This document shows, one piece after another, positions 9,445-17,508 of a stretch of DNA of 64,000 nt. The DNA is taken from assembly GCA_963776935.1 (NCBI GenBank), contig CAVZOP010000001.1, positions 620,001 through 684,000 on the forward strand, in the 5' to 3' direction. Source of the stretch: JALOLG01 sp963776935. Its GTDB lineage: Bacteria; Actinomycetota; Acidimicrobiia; Acidimicrobiales; Ilumatobacteraceae. Numbering within the stretch: the stretch's first letter is position 1; the number at the start of each line of letters is the position of its first letter. Made by a program: the position numbers and the translations under genes. The notes under the pieces are model-generated. The model was not told where the DNA came from. It did no database searches and saw only the letters and a program-made list of their open reading frames with translations.

Positions 9445-10113
9445 GTGCGCAGAGCCTCATCTGATCTTCCCGATCTGGTGCCGCTCCTGTCACGCGGCAA
9501 GCACCGCAGCCCGCGCCAGGGGGCGTGCTTCATGGAGATGGCTTCCTACCTCGCCGGTGAGCGATGGAGCGACAGCCCCGGCTGCACCCATCCGTTGCTG
9601 GCGTCCGTGGCGAGGCTCGTAAACGACCTCACGTCGGACCGCAACCGGCGGCGGTTGGTCGAGCTGATCCCGTCGGTGATCGGGCTGACGACGAACGATC
9701 CCCGCGCCGACGTCCGCATCGCCCTGCGGTGCGCGACGACGGCGCTTCCGATTGCCTCCGCCGAGCGTCAGAACGCCCTCGCCGTGTCGGTGCTCGCAGC
9801 CGAGCGGACGATGGCCGCGCTGGAGGGCCGCCCGCTCGGTCGCCTCAGCGCCACCAGCGTACGGGCAATGGACAGCGCGCCGCTCGCTGCCCGCTGGGCC
9901 CGCAACTTCGCCGGCGGCCTCGACGTGTCCGTCGACGGGTTTCGCCGGTTCGGCGCGCCGAACGCCGTTCGCGTCGCCGTGCCGGGGATCGCCGAGGCGT
10001 GTGTGCCCGATCCCGATGAGCGCTTACACGAGCTACTCGTCGCCGTGATCGGAGAATGCGCTGCAGTGTGTGGACGGGAGGCGGGCGAGGACCTGGTAGA
10101 CGCGGCGGTGTAA
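9445..10113 (+). CDS. Conserved actinobacterial hypothetical protein
   Basis: 222 codons from a GTG. The segment FMEMASYLAGERWSDSPGC, then THPLLASVARLVNDLTSD, resembles a conserved actinobacterial protein of unknown role in which an active-site-like Cys-Thr-His-Pro string follows a helix. The rest is alpha-helical and alanine-rich (LRCATTALPIASAERQNALA). No signal peptide or membrane span is seen. The first 20 residues lie upstream of the conserved core, so a later start is possible. It follows the membrane-protein gene head to head. The 174 nt after it hold no gene that I can support. Confidence 0.55.
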   Translation: MRRASSDLPDLVPLLSRGKHRSPRQGACFMEMASYLAGERWSDSPGCTHPLLASVARLVNDLTSDRNRRRLVELIPSVIGLTTNDPRADVRIALRCATTALPIASAERQNALAVSVLAAERTMAALEGRPLGRLSATSVRAMDSAPLAARWARNFAGGLDVSVDGFRRFGAPNAVRVAVPGIAEACVPDPDERLHELLVAVIGECAAVCGREAGEDLVDAAV

Positions 10114-10287
10114 CACGCCGAACGCCGCCTACGTGCGGTCCCGCGCTGCGTGACGTTGTAGTGCACCTGGTTCCGGCGTCGCCACTCGTAAGCGCCGCCC
10201 GAGTCACCCCGCCACGTCGGCTGCGAGACTGGCCCGGCCATCCCCGCCTACGAGTCGTCACGGGCGCCTGAACGAAAGGGGCAGCAA

Positions 10288-10623
10288 ATGAGCGACGTCG
10301 TCGTTCGCACCTCGATCCTCACCCTCCCGCCCGAGCGGCTCGCCGAGGCCGAGGCGATCCTCGTCACCGCCGAGGACGACCTTCGCGGGATCCTCGACCT
10401 CTCCGGCCTGATCGCCTACTTCGCCGGCGTGGACCGCCAGCGCTCACAGCTGATCAACGTCAGCTTCTGGAACACCGTCCACGACGCCGAGCAGATGAGT
10501 ACGTTCCAGCCGATGCTCGATCTGGCGCAGCGACTCTCTCCCCTCGGCGCCACCTTCCTCCGCCCCATCCCGAACTTCGAGACGGTGTGGCATTGGGGCG
10601 ACATCATGCCCGCCACGACCTGA
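10288..10623 (+). CDS. Antibiotic-biosynthesis-monooxygenase-like (dimeric alpha/beta barrel) protein
   Basis: 111 residues with the strand-helix pattern of ABM/ferredoxin-like dimeric barrels: VVVRTSILTLPPERLAEAEA, ending with NFETVWHWGD. Such proteins act as cofactor-free oxygenases, heme-degrading enzymes or simple binding proteins; no specific catalytic residue can be assigned here. A clear Shine-Dalgarno sequence (AAAGGGG at about 10275-10281) lies ahead of the ATG, in contrast to the leaderless genes nearby. It is probably monocistronic, since the next gene is on the other strand. Confidence 0.6.
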   Translation: MSDVVVRTSILTLPPERLAEAEAILVTAEDDLRGILDLSGLIAYFAGVDRQRSQLINVSFWNTVHDAEQMSTFQPMLDLAQRLSPLGATFLRPIPNFETVWHWGDIMPATT

Positions 10624-10760
10624 ACCAACCGGCCGCCTCCGACCAGGCCCTGCCGGAGGGGCAAGGGCGAGGCGTGCTGACCGACCATCGCTCGCCGGGT
10701 TCGTGTGCCTTTCAGCTGCCAACAGTTTGTCGGTTGCCGGTGTGCACACGCTGGTGCGGT

Positions 10761-11381
10761 TCACCTCGGAGCGGCGAACGCCACCGCCAATGGTTGGGCG
10801 CCCCCGCCACCGTTGGCCACGGCTGCGGGGCACGCCGACACCGCCACGAGGACTTCGCGTTCGGCACGAAAGACGATCGAGTCACCGGACCGCGAACGCG
10901 GAGGCCAGATAGACAGCCGCCCATCCGCAGCAACCGACGTGCACATGAACACGTTGAACGCCACGGTCACCGTCCCCACCGGAACTCCGAGGCTCAAGAG
11001 CGCTCCGGTCAGGTTGTCGTAGCAGTTCGGATGCGGCGCCGTGACCCCGTACTGAATCTCGAACATCTCCTGGCTGCACGGCGTGTACAGGAAGTCGTGA
11101 CGGCCGACGTCGTCGTGGACGATCGTCGCCAGAGTTCGGCTCTTCGACGAGAACAGCCTCGCCCCGACGGTCAGCAAGACCGTTCCGTTGTAGTCGAACG
11201 ACCTGCCGTTGCTCAGACCGTCAGTCACGTCGACGGCATCGACGAAGAAGACGTCACCGGACTGCCCGCCCTCGACGTCGCTCACGCGCACCAGCCCGCC
11301 CGCAGGCACACGCCACGCATCGCCCGTGGCCGCCCGAACCTCATGCACACTCCATTCCGGCAGCGCCGCGCTCACCTTCAC
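10761..11381 (-). CDS. DUF1989 (urea carboxylase-associated) family protein
   Basis: 206 codons from the GTG at 11381, chosen because GAGG lies 6 nt before it; an upstream in-frame ATG at 11513 would add 44 low-complexity residues. The family signatures are present: AGGLVRVSDVEGGQSGDVFF, then LATIVHDDVGRHDFLYTPCS, NCYDNLTGALLSLGV and WPPRSRSGDSIVFRAE, ending with a conserved LVAVSACPA. Relatives sit beside urea carboxylase or occur alone and are thought to bind a metal and act on guanidine or urea-like compounds; no urea carboxylase gene is present here. It is divergent from the DsrE-family gene, with about 160 nt between them. Confidence 0.75.
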   Translation of the reverse strand: MKVSAALPEWSVHEVRAATGDAWRVPAGGLVRVSDVEGGQSGDVFFVDAVDVTDGLSNGRSFDYNGTVLLTVGARLFSSKSRTLATIVHDDVGRHDFLYTPCSQEMFEIQYGVTAPHPNCYDNLTGALLSLGVPVGTVTVAFNVFMCTSVAADGRLSIWPPRSRSGDSIVFRAEREVLVAVSACPAAVANGGGGAQPLAVAFAAPR

Positions 11382-11527
11382 AGATTGCCTCGTCGAGACC
11401 TGATCATCGACATCCAATATTCGCGTCCGGCAACCGCGGCATCGAGTGTCCTGTACCGCCGGTCGCGCTGGACACGGGCGCGGTTGCAGCGGTGGCGCGT
11501 GCTTCGCTTGCAAGGCGGCGCAAGGCT

Positions 11528-11533
11528 TACGCT
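11528..11533 (+). promoter_or_regulatory. -10 box of the DsrE-family gene
   Basis: TACGCT with a 6-nt gap to the ATG at 11540. This fixes the start codon and implies a leaderless message. Confidence 0.45.
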
Positions 11534-11539
11534 CTACTC

Positions 11540-11902
11540 ATGCGGATGCTCTACATGACCACGGCTGGCACCTCCGACCCGACGCGGGCCTCGATTCCAC
11601 TTCACCTCGCCGTCAACGGCTCGTTGGAAGTCGGTCACGACGTCGGCGTCGTACTTGCCGGAGACGCCACCGAGCTGCTCAAGACCGCCGTGCGCGAAAG
11701 CCTGGAGGGCGTCGGCGTGCCGCCCGTGCGCGACCTGCTCGCCAAGGCGCGACAGCACAACCTGCCGATCTACGTTTGAAAGGGATGCGCGGTCGCCCGT
11801 GAGGCGACCGACGAAGACCTGACGGCGATCGGGGGACAGTGGGTCACACCACCCGATGTCGCTCGGCTCATCGAGAACGCCGACCGGTTCGTCAGCATCT
11901 GA
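11540..11902 (+). CDS. DsrE-family protein, candidate selenoprotein (in-frame TGA at codon 80)
   Basis: Reading through the TGA at 11777-11779 gives 120 residues, the usual length of small DsrE/DsrF-like sulfur-relay proteins. The start MRMLYMTTAGTSDPTRASIP and the segment GHDVGVVLAGDATELL are typical. After LPIYV the family has a CxxC-type pair; here the codons read TGA-AAG-GGA-TGC, that is U-K-G-C, followed by AVAREATDEDLTAIGGQWVT and the expected C-terminal VARLIENADRFVSI. Homology continues in the same frame on both sides, so an indel cannot explain the stop. A perfect hairpin sits where a bacterial SECIS would be. Alternatives are a point-mutated Cys codon or a base-call error. A conventional annotation would end the gene at 11779. 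No selABC genes lie in this window. Confidence 0.65.
11790..11810 (+). promoter_or_regulatory. SECIS-like hairpin downstream of the TGA
   Basis: CGGTCGCC-CGTGA-GGCGACCG forms a perfect 8-bp stem with a 5-nt loop that starts 18 nt after the TGA. The second loop base is G, as bacterial SECIS models require. It lies inside the coding sequence, as bacterial SECIS elements do. Binding by SelB is inferred. Confidence 0.5.
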
Positions 11903-12007
11903 CGCTTCGACGAACGAGCTCGTCTGACCGGGACGGCGTCTTTGACGCTTCCGACGTGCGGATTCGTTGTTGAAGTGGGAACAGGCCGCGAACCCGTCCG
12001 CCGAGAT

Positions 12008-13222
12008 TCACTCGATACGCAGGCCAGATATCGCCCTGGCGATGACGAGCTGTTGGATCTCGGAGGTGCCTTCGAAGATGGTGTGGATCTTGGCGTCGCG
12101 GTGCCAGCGCTCGACGGGGTACTCGCGGGTGTAGCCGTAGCCGCCGAGGATCTGCATCGCTTCCTCGGTCACCCACACCGCGACCTCGCTCGCCTTGTAC
12201 TTGCTCATCGAGCCCTCGGCGTTCTTGTAGCCACCGTTCTTGGCGAGCCACGCAGCGCGCCAGATCAACAGGCGAGAGGCGTCGATCTCGGTGATCATGT
12301 TGGCGAGCTTGAAGGCGATCGCCTGGTTCATGATGATCGGCCGGCCGAACGCCTTGCGCTCCTTCGCGTACTCGAGCGCGAACTCGTACGCGGCCCGGGC
12401 GATGCCGAGCGCCTGCGCACCCACGACCGGGCGCGTCGCCTCGAACGTCATCATCGCCGGCTGCTTGCCACCCGAGTGCCCGCTCTCGCGCGCCCGTGCC
12501 AGCTTCTCGTCGAGTCGCGGCTTGCCGCCCAGCAGGCACGAGCCCGGCACACGCACGTCGTCGAGCACGACCTCGGCGGTGTGACTGGCACGGATGCCGT
12601 GCTTGAGGTACTTCTGTCCCTGGCTGAGTCCCTTCGTGCCGGGGGGCACCACGAACGAGGCGTGCCCGCGGCCCTTCAGCTCGGGATCGACGGCGGCCAC
12701 GACCACGTGCACGTCGGCGATGCCGCCGTTCGTGATCCACGCCTTGGTGCCGTTGAGCACCCACTCGTCGGTGGCCTCGTCGTACACGGCCCGCGTGCGC
12801 AGGCTCGACACGTCCGAGCCGGCGTCGGGCTCGCTCACGCAGAACGCCCCGAGTTGCACCTTGTCGGCGGTGCCGTAGCACTGCGGCACCCACTCCATCG
12901 CCTGCTCGGGCGTGCCGCTGCCGGCGATTCCCGCCGCCGCCAGCCCGGAGCCCATGATCGCCATGCCGATCCCGGCGTCACCCCAGAACACTTCCTCGAC
13001 CGCGACCGGCAGCGTGAGACCCGTCGCATCGCCCATCGCGTTGAGCATGAAGTCGAACCCGTACAGCCCGATCTGGGCGGCTTCCTCGACGATCGGGTAC
13101 GGGAACTCCTCGCGTTCGTCCCACTCGTGGGCGGCGGGCCGAATCACGTTCTCGGCGAAGTCGTGGACCCACTTCTGGATCTGCAGCTGGTCCTCGTTGA
13201 GATTGAGCGAGAAGTCCGTCAT
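12008..13222 (-). CDS. Acyl-CoA dehydrogenase
   Basis: 404 residues in one frame from the ATG at 13222. The N-terminal helical domain (LNEDQLQIQKWVHDFAENV) leads to the flavin-site motifs GAFCVSEPDAGSD and KAWITNGGIADV, then to the C-terminal bundle with RKAFGRPIIMNQAIAFKLA, GYGYTREYPVERW and the end motif IHTIFEGTSEIQQLVIARAI. The Glu in FEGTSE is at the site that often carries the catalytic base in short/medium-chain enzymes. It oxidises an acyl-CoA to the enoyl-CoA with electron transfer to ETF. The chain-length range cannot be told. A cluster of GTTACC/GGTAAC sites lies directly upstream, so it is probably controlled by a repressor sensing acyl-CoA. Confidence 0.9.
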   Translation of the reverse strand: MTDFSLNLNEDQLQIQKWVHDFAENVIRPAAHEWDEREEFPYPIVEEAAQIGLYGFDFMLNAMGDATGLTLPVAVEEVFWGDAGIGMAIMGSGLAAAGIAGSGTPEQAMEWVPQCYGTADKVQLGAFCVSEPDAGSDVSSLRTRAVYDEATDEWVLNGTKAWITNGGIADVHVVVAAVDPELKGRGHASFVVPPGTKGLSQGQKYLKHGIRASHTAEVVLDDVRVPGSCLLGGKPRLDEKLARARESGHSGGKQPAMMTFEATRPVVGAQALGIARAAYEFALEYAKERKAFGRPIIMNQAIAFKLANMITEIDASRLLIWRAAWLAKNGGYKNAEGSMSKYKASEVAVWVTEEAMQILGGYGYTREYPVERWHRDAKIHTIFEGTSEIQQLVIARAISGLRIE

Positions 13223-13231
13223 GGACTCTAA

Positions 13232-13271
13232 GTTACCGACTGGTAACCCCGACTGTCTACTCACCGGTAAC
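13232..13271 (-). promoter_or_regulatory. Repeated GTTACC/GGTAAC operator upstream of the acyl-CoA dehydrogenase
   Basis: A perfect inverted repeat, GTTACC-GACT-GGTAAC (13232-13247), is followed 24 nt on by a further GGTAAC (13266-13271). The first site is 10 nt from the start codon. The spacing suits a dimeric repressor, perhaps TetR-type; the regulator is unknown. Confidence 0.45.
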
Positions 13272-13294
13272 TTCCGGTGTGGTTGGGGGACGCA

Positions 13295-13338
13295 CCGGTC
13301 AGGGTCTTCCATTGGGGCGGGAAGAAGACCCTGACCGG
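13295..13338 (-). terminator. Strong hairpin after the secreted-repeat lipoprotein gene
   Basis: 15-bp perfect stem (13295-13309 with 13324-13338) and a 14-nt loop, 29 nt beyond the corrected stop of the lipoprotein gene at 13367. There is no U-tract, as is common in high-GC actinobacteria. Confidence 0.55.
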
Positions 13339-13366
13339 ATGCGGCTGAGTCCGGTGGGCCGATCGA

Positions 13367-13919
13367 TCAGCCCTCGATCGGGGTACCAGTCGGCGTCGAG
13401 CACCCACCAGACGGCGTTCACGCCCTGACCGTTGACATCGCCGGCGGCGCTGTCGCCGGAGAAGTAATAGAGCGGCCAGCCGTTGTACGTGCTCTGCACC
13501 GTGCCGTCGGGCCGCGTGATCGTGCCGACCAGCGCCATGTCGAGGCCATCACCGACGGCGGCGATCTCGACCTGCGGCGGCCACGCCTCGGCGCACGCAT
13601 CGACGCACTGGCTGGTGTCGCCCTGCGCGTCGGGCATGAACATGTACATCGTCATCCCCTCGTCGTCGACGATGATGTCGCCCAGGTCGGTGGTGGCCAG
13701 CGCCAGCGCCTCACCCTCGCCGGATCCCTCGGGTTCGGTACCGGCCGGTTCGGTCGCCGCCGGAGCTTCGGTCGCGGCCGGCTCGGTCGCCGCGGGGGCT
13801 TCGGTCACGGCGGCGGGGGTCGTGGCGGCGACGGTGTCGCCGGACGAATCGTCGTCGTCTCCACAGGCGGCGGCGACGAGGGCGAGGGTTGCGAGCAGGA
13901 TGGGGAGCGATCGCTTCAT
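13367..13919 (-). CDS. Secreted-repeat lipoprotein (COG4315-like), one frameshift near the end
   Basis: A signal peptide with lipobox (LATLALVAAACGDDDD) is followed by an Ala/Thr/Glu/Pro repeat linker (VTEAPAATEPAATEAPAATE) and then a domain with the pairs GMTMYMFMPDAQGD, CVDACAEAWPP and YNGWPLYYFSGD, ending WWVLDADG. This is the actinobacterial secreted repeat of unknown function; its paired Cys residues probably form a disulfide. The literal frame runs on to 13299, but an extra base near 13385 hides the natural end DADGTPIEG, with a stop at 13367. The hairpin just beyond supports that end. It lies 80 nt downstream of the anti-sigma gene, on the same strand. Confidence 0.7.
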
Positions 13920-13999
13920 CGGGGGAACCTCTCAGTCGGGGACTGCTGACGAGAAGATCTACGGAGCCGATGGCGAGAAGGTTCGCGACGACTTGCGGA

Positions 14000-14650
14000 T
14001 CACCAGCCGGGCGTGTCGGCGACCGTCGCGCCGGTCAGCCGCTCGTCGCCGTCGTCCGGCTCGAGCGTGATCCAGATGCGCGGGAAGTCGGACCGCTTGA
14101 CACCCGACCAGGCTTCGATCTGCCCCGACTCGCGGAACGTACCTGCCGGCACGTGCTGGCCGTCCACCGACGTCATCCAGATCGCGTAGTACTCGTTGGG
14201 GCCGGCGGGCGCCAGCCCGTCGACGTCGAGTTGCAGGTGCGTCCCGTTGTCGGTGTTCCATCCGTGGACGAGCACCACCGCGTCCGGCGACGCCGCGTTG
14301 GCATGAAGGGCCAGTTCCCAGTCGGCGCCGTCGTCGCGACCGCGGATCATCACGAGCGATGCGGTGGCGACACCGATCACCAACGCGGCCGCCGCACCCG
14401 CGATCCACCAACGCCCCGCCGACCACCGCGACACGCCCGTTGGACGGGCTGCCGAGACCACCGCGCCGATCACGTTCGACCGCAGCTCTGGACCAGGTGT
14501 CTCCCACACCGCCGGATCGCCGAGGCGCGCCCGGAGCACATCGAGCTCGGGAGTCACACGCTGGCAGTCGGCGCACTCCCGCAGGTGCGCTTCGCCCGCC
14601 TCCGACACCACGTGTTCGAGGTACGACCGCCGGAACTCGTCGCACGTCAT
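14000..14650 (-). CDS. Anti-sigma factor with zinc finger and one membrane span
   Basis: The start MTCDEFRRSYLEHVVSEAGEAHLRECADCQRV has the Cys...His-x3-Cys-x2-Cys pattern of zinc-binding anti-sigma (ZAS) domains. A single transmembrane helix follows (WWIAGAAAALVIGVATASLV, about residue 90), then an extracellular region of about 120 residues similar to RskA-type C-termini (DAVVLVHGWNTDNGTHLQL, GPNEYYAIWMTSVDGQHVP). It starts with the ATGA overlap of the sigma gene at 14650. It should hold the ECF sigma factor at the membrane until an external signal triggers release. Confidence 0.8.
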   Translation of the reverse strand: MTCDEFRRSYLEHVVSEAGEAHLRECADCQRVTPELDVLRARLGDPAVWETPGPELRSNVIGAVVSAARPTGVSRWSAGRWWIAGAAAALVIGVATASLVMIRGRDDGADWELALHANAASPDAVVLVHGWNTDNGTHLQLDVDGLAPAGPNEYYAIWMTSVDGQHVPAGTFRESGQIEAWSGVKRSDFPRIWITLEPDDGDERLTGATVADTPGW

Positions 14651-15177
14651 GCCGTTTCCTCCCGCAGGTGTCCCAGCAGGTTGGCGAGACGACCGTACGC
14701 CCGGTGTGTCCTCGACTTCACGGTTCCCACCGGCACCCCCAACTCCTCGGCGGTCTCCTGCATCGTCTGGCGCTTGTAGTGCAGGCACTCGACCACCGCC
14801 CGCTCGCCGTCGGGCAGGCGGTCGATCATCGAGCGCACCTCCCACACCTGCCACAGGTCCTCGAACGTCGTCGGTAAGGCGACGATCTCGGCGTCGAGAC
14901 TGACCGTCGTGTGCCGAGACTCGCGCCGGTACAGATCGATCGCGGTGCGCCGTGTGATCGTGTACAGCCACCCGCCGATCTCGACGTCGGGTTCGAGCCG
15001 ATCAGCCGCCTGCCACGTCTTCAGGAACGTCAGCTGCACCGCCTCCTCGGCCAGCGACCGGTCACCGAGAGCCTTGTATGCCACCGCAAACATCCGCCTG
15101 CCATATTCGTCGTAGAGCCGTCCTACCGCGTCGGGATCGCCGTTGCGCAGTCTGGCGACGAGCGAATGAGCCGACAT
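14647..15177 (-). CDS. ECF RNA polymerase sigma factor
   Basis: 176 residues. Region 2 is at 15-85 (GRLYDEYGRRMFAVAYKALG, AEEAVQLTFLKTWQAADRL, IGGWLYTITRRTAIDLYRR), and region 4 follows (MIDRLPDGERAVVECLHYKR, TAEELGVPVGTVKSRTHRAY). It lacks regions 1.1 and 3, as ECF sigma factors do. The stop overlaps the start of the anti-sigma gene (ATGA), so the two are made in step. The gene lies 43 nt beyond the acyltransferase gene on the same strand; the hexamer TAGTGC just upstream is a weak promoter candidate. Confidence 0.9.
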   Translation of the reverse strand: MSAHSLVARLRNGDPDAVGRLYDEYGRRMFAVAYKALGDRSLAEEAVQLTFLKTWQAADRLEPDVEIGGWLYTITRRTAIDLYRRESRHTTVSLDAEIVALPTTFEDLWQVWEVRSMIDRLPDGERAVVECLHYKRQTMQETAEELGVPVGTVKSRTHRAYGRLANLLGHLREETA

Positions 15178-15219
15178 CTGTCCAGCACTACGTTCGGTGA
15201 CGGCCGAACGGTTCGCGCC

Positions 15220-17305
15220 TCACGTCGGGATCTCGAGCAGCGCCGGCGCGATCGTCTCGTAGATCAACTTCGGCACCCGGCTTGTACACGTGGACACCGT
15301 CCCACCGATGTCCGAGGTCGGTGGCGATCGCCTCGTCGTTGCACCACGCCGTCGGCCCGGCGACGAACGTGACGTTGGCCGGATCGGAGTCGGCGACGCC
15401 CCGCATCAACTCGTTGAGGTGAGCGATGCGCGCGTCGTCACCGCGTTCGGGCAGCGCTGGGACACCTGCGCCATCGACGTCCTTGGGGCGCATGCACGCC
15501 ACCTCGAGCAAGGCGACCTTGGCACCCGCGGCGACCATCGCGTCGATGCCCGATCGCAGCTCCGTCACGAAGAGCTGATCGAACTCGGGCGTGCCGAACA
15601 CGTACGTCGTACCGTCGATCTCGATGTCGAACACGTCCCACGCGCCGAGCACGACGAGTGCCACATCGGCCTGCGCCGCGGCCGCCGCCCATTCCTGCTG
15701 CCAGCCGTCGCAGATCGAGAACGAGTTCGAGAATCCGTCGCGGGCGCTGAGCACACGTCCCGAGTCGTACACCCCGCACCCCTCCATCGAACCGTCGGTG
15801 ACGACGAACGTGTCGCCGATCCCGTCGGGCAGGTTGATCGCCAGCGAGTGGGCCTGAGAGTCGCCGACGATCGCGACGTGGCGAGGCAAGACGGGTGCGG
15901 TCGACGGGACGACCGGTGCGGCCACCTCCTGAGCGACGCCAGTGTCGAGCGTTGCGGCGTCCGTCGCCAGCACGAACTCGGCGTCGTCACCGCCGGCGGC
16001 GGCATCGAACTGCTCGACGTTCGAGTAGAACGCAAGCAGACCGACGCAGAGCGCTCCACCGAGCGCGAGGCGCGTCCATCGGCTCGGTTCCTGCCGCGAC
16101 CACCAGAATCCGAGGGCGCCTTCACGGATCGGCGTCTCGATGAACTGGTAGCAGAGCTCGGACGCGACCACCGTCACGACGAGCCCGAGCACGAACCGGC
16201 CGGCCGATCCATCCGTCGCGCCGACGAACACGAAGATCGGCCAATGCCAGAGGTACAGCCCGTAGCTCCGGCGCCCGATCTCGACGAGCGGCATCGCGGA
16301 GAACACGGCCCGCGCACCGTGCGCGGCCGGGTGTACAACCGTCAACACGGCCACCAACGACAACACCGAAACGAGTGGCAGCAGCCACTGGTACACGTAG
16401 CCGTCGGTGATCGTCGCCACGCCGAAGATGCAGACGAGCATCCCGATCGCGACGCCGCAGGCGATGTCGAGTTGACGACCCGGGACGTGCTGGGCGGCGA
16501 CGGGGGTACGCCAGGGTCGCCACACGAACGCGGCCGCCGCGCCCAGCAGCAGTCCGGTCGAGCGGGTGAACGTCGACAGGTACAAGAAGTTGGTGCGATC
16601 GGATCCCTCGAGCACACCCAGCGGGCCGCCGAGCAACGACGGGCCACCGGAGTGGATCCAGAACGTGAACGTCATGATCGCGACCGCCAAGCCGACCAGC
16701 CAGCCGGCACATTGGGTCGGGGTCAGCCGCTGCCGTGTGAGCAGCACGAACGCGAACGGCCACAGCAGGTACCACTGCTCCTCGACGGCGAGGCTCCACA
16801 GGTGGCGGAGCAGCGGCGGATCGCCCGCCGCGAAGTAGGGCACGTCGCCCAGGACCTGGCCCCAGTTGGCGACGTAGAACATCGACCACGGCAGGTCGCG
16901 TCGCATCTGGGAGAGCTGCTCGTCCGATCCGAACACAGCCGTCCACGTCGCCACGGTGACGAGCACGGCGCCCAGTGCCGGCAGCAACCGGCGCGCCCGG
17001 CGGTACCAGAACTGACGCAACGCGATCCGTCCTGACCGCTCGCGCTCCTCGATCAACAGCGAGGTGATCAAGAAGCCGGAGACCACGAAGAAGACCTCGA
17101 CGCCGAAGAACCCACCGTGCATCCATCCGAACCCGGCGTGGTAGCAGATGACGGCGATCACGGAGATCGCGCGGAGTCCGTCGAGGCCGGGCTGGTAGCC
17201 CATCGACGGCGTCGACGGCCGCGACGGCCCGCGTGGGCGAGACCTCACCGGCCGGTCCAACGTGTCGAGCCGTCGCAGTGCCGGCGTGTCGACCGTCGCG
17301 GTCAT
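15220..17305 (-). CDS. Acyltransferase 3 (OafA-type) with C-terminal SGNH domain, one frameshift at the end
   Basis: The N-terminal half has about 10 membrane helices and the acyltransferase-3 motifs GLDGLRAISVIAVICYHAG, FFVVSGFLITSLLIEERERS and RHLWSLAVEEQWYLLWPFAF, which includes the catalytic-type His and the E-x-Q. The C-terminal half is an SGNH hydrolase/acetylesterase-like domain: VAIVGDSQAHSLAIN (Ser of GDS), GAWDVFD, and HRWDGVHVYKPG with the D-x-x-H. This pairing is known from O-acetyltransferases acting on cell-wall polysaccharide. An extra base near 15271 spoils the last 15 codons; the restored frame ends KLIYETIAPALLEIPT at 15220. The start ATG at 17305 follows a short basic tail. 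Confidence 0.85.
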
Positions 17306-17471
17306 CGCGCTCTACCCCGGCCCGAAGGTCCGGTCACGGCTGGGCCTCCGGTCAACACGAGCCATCAGCCTACGGTCCCGAAGTACATCGCCGAGGTCAT
17401 GCGATCTCGGTCCGCGCCGCGAAAAGCCAGCATCAGGACCGGACCCGTCGTTCAGAGGTGAAGCCCCGGTT

Positions 17472-17502
17472 CGGCGGCGGCGGCGGAGCCGCTTCGCCGC
17501 CG
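17472..17502 (-). terminator. Possible GC-rich hairpin after cysS
   Basis: CGGCGGCG (17472-17479) pairs with CGCCGCCG (17495-17502) in a GGC-repeat stretch just after the cysS stop. The pairing is real but may only reflect low complexity. Confidence 0.3.
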
Positions 17503-17508
17503 GTCATA

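Noticed and set aside
10114..10287. Possible gene between the hypothetical and the monooxygenase-like gene
   Set aside because: Short frames on both strands lack start signals and any similarity that I can name.
13299..13366. Extension of the lipoprotein to 13299
   Set aside because: The extra residues overlap the terminator hairpin, and the family end DADGTPIEG appears once one base is removed.
15290..17035. Long plus-strand frame opposite the acyltransferase gene
   Set aside because: It has an Arg/Gly/Ala-rich translation without any motif; the minus strand has clear acyltransferase and SGNH motifs.
17472..17502. GGC-repeat tract as a functional repeat
   Set aside because: Probably low-complexity sequence; kept only as a weak terminator.
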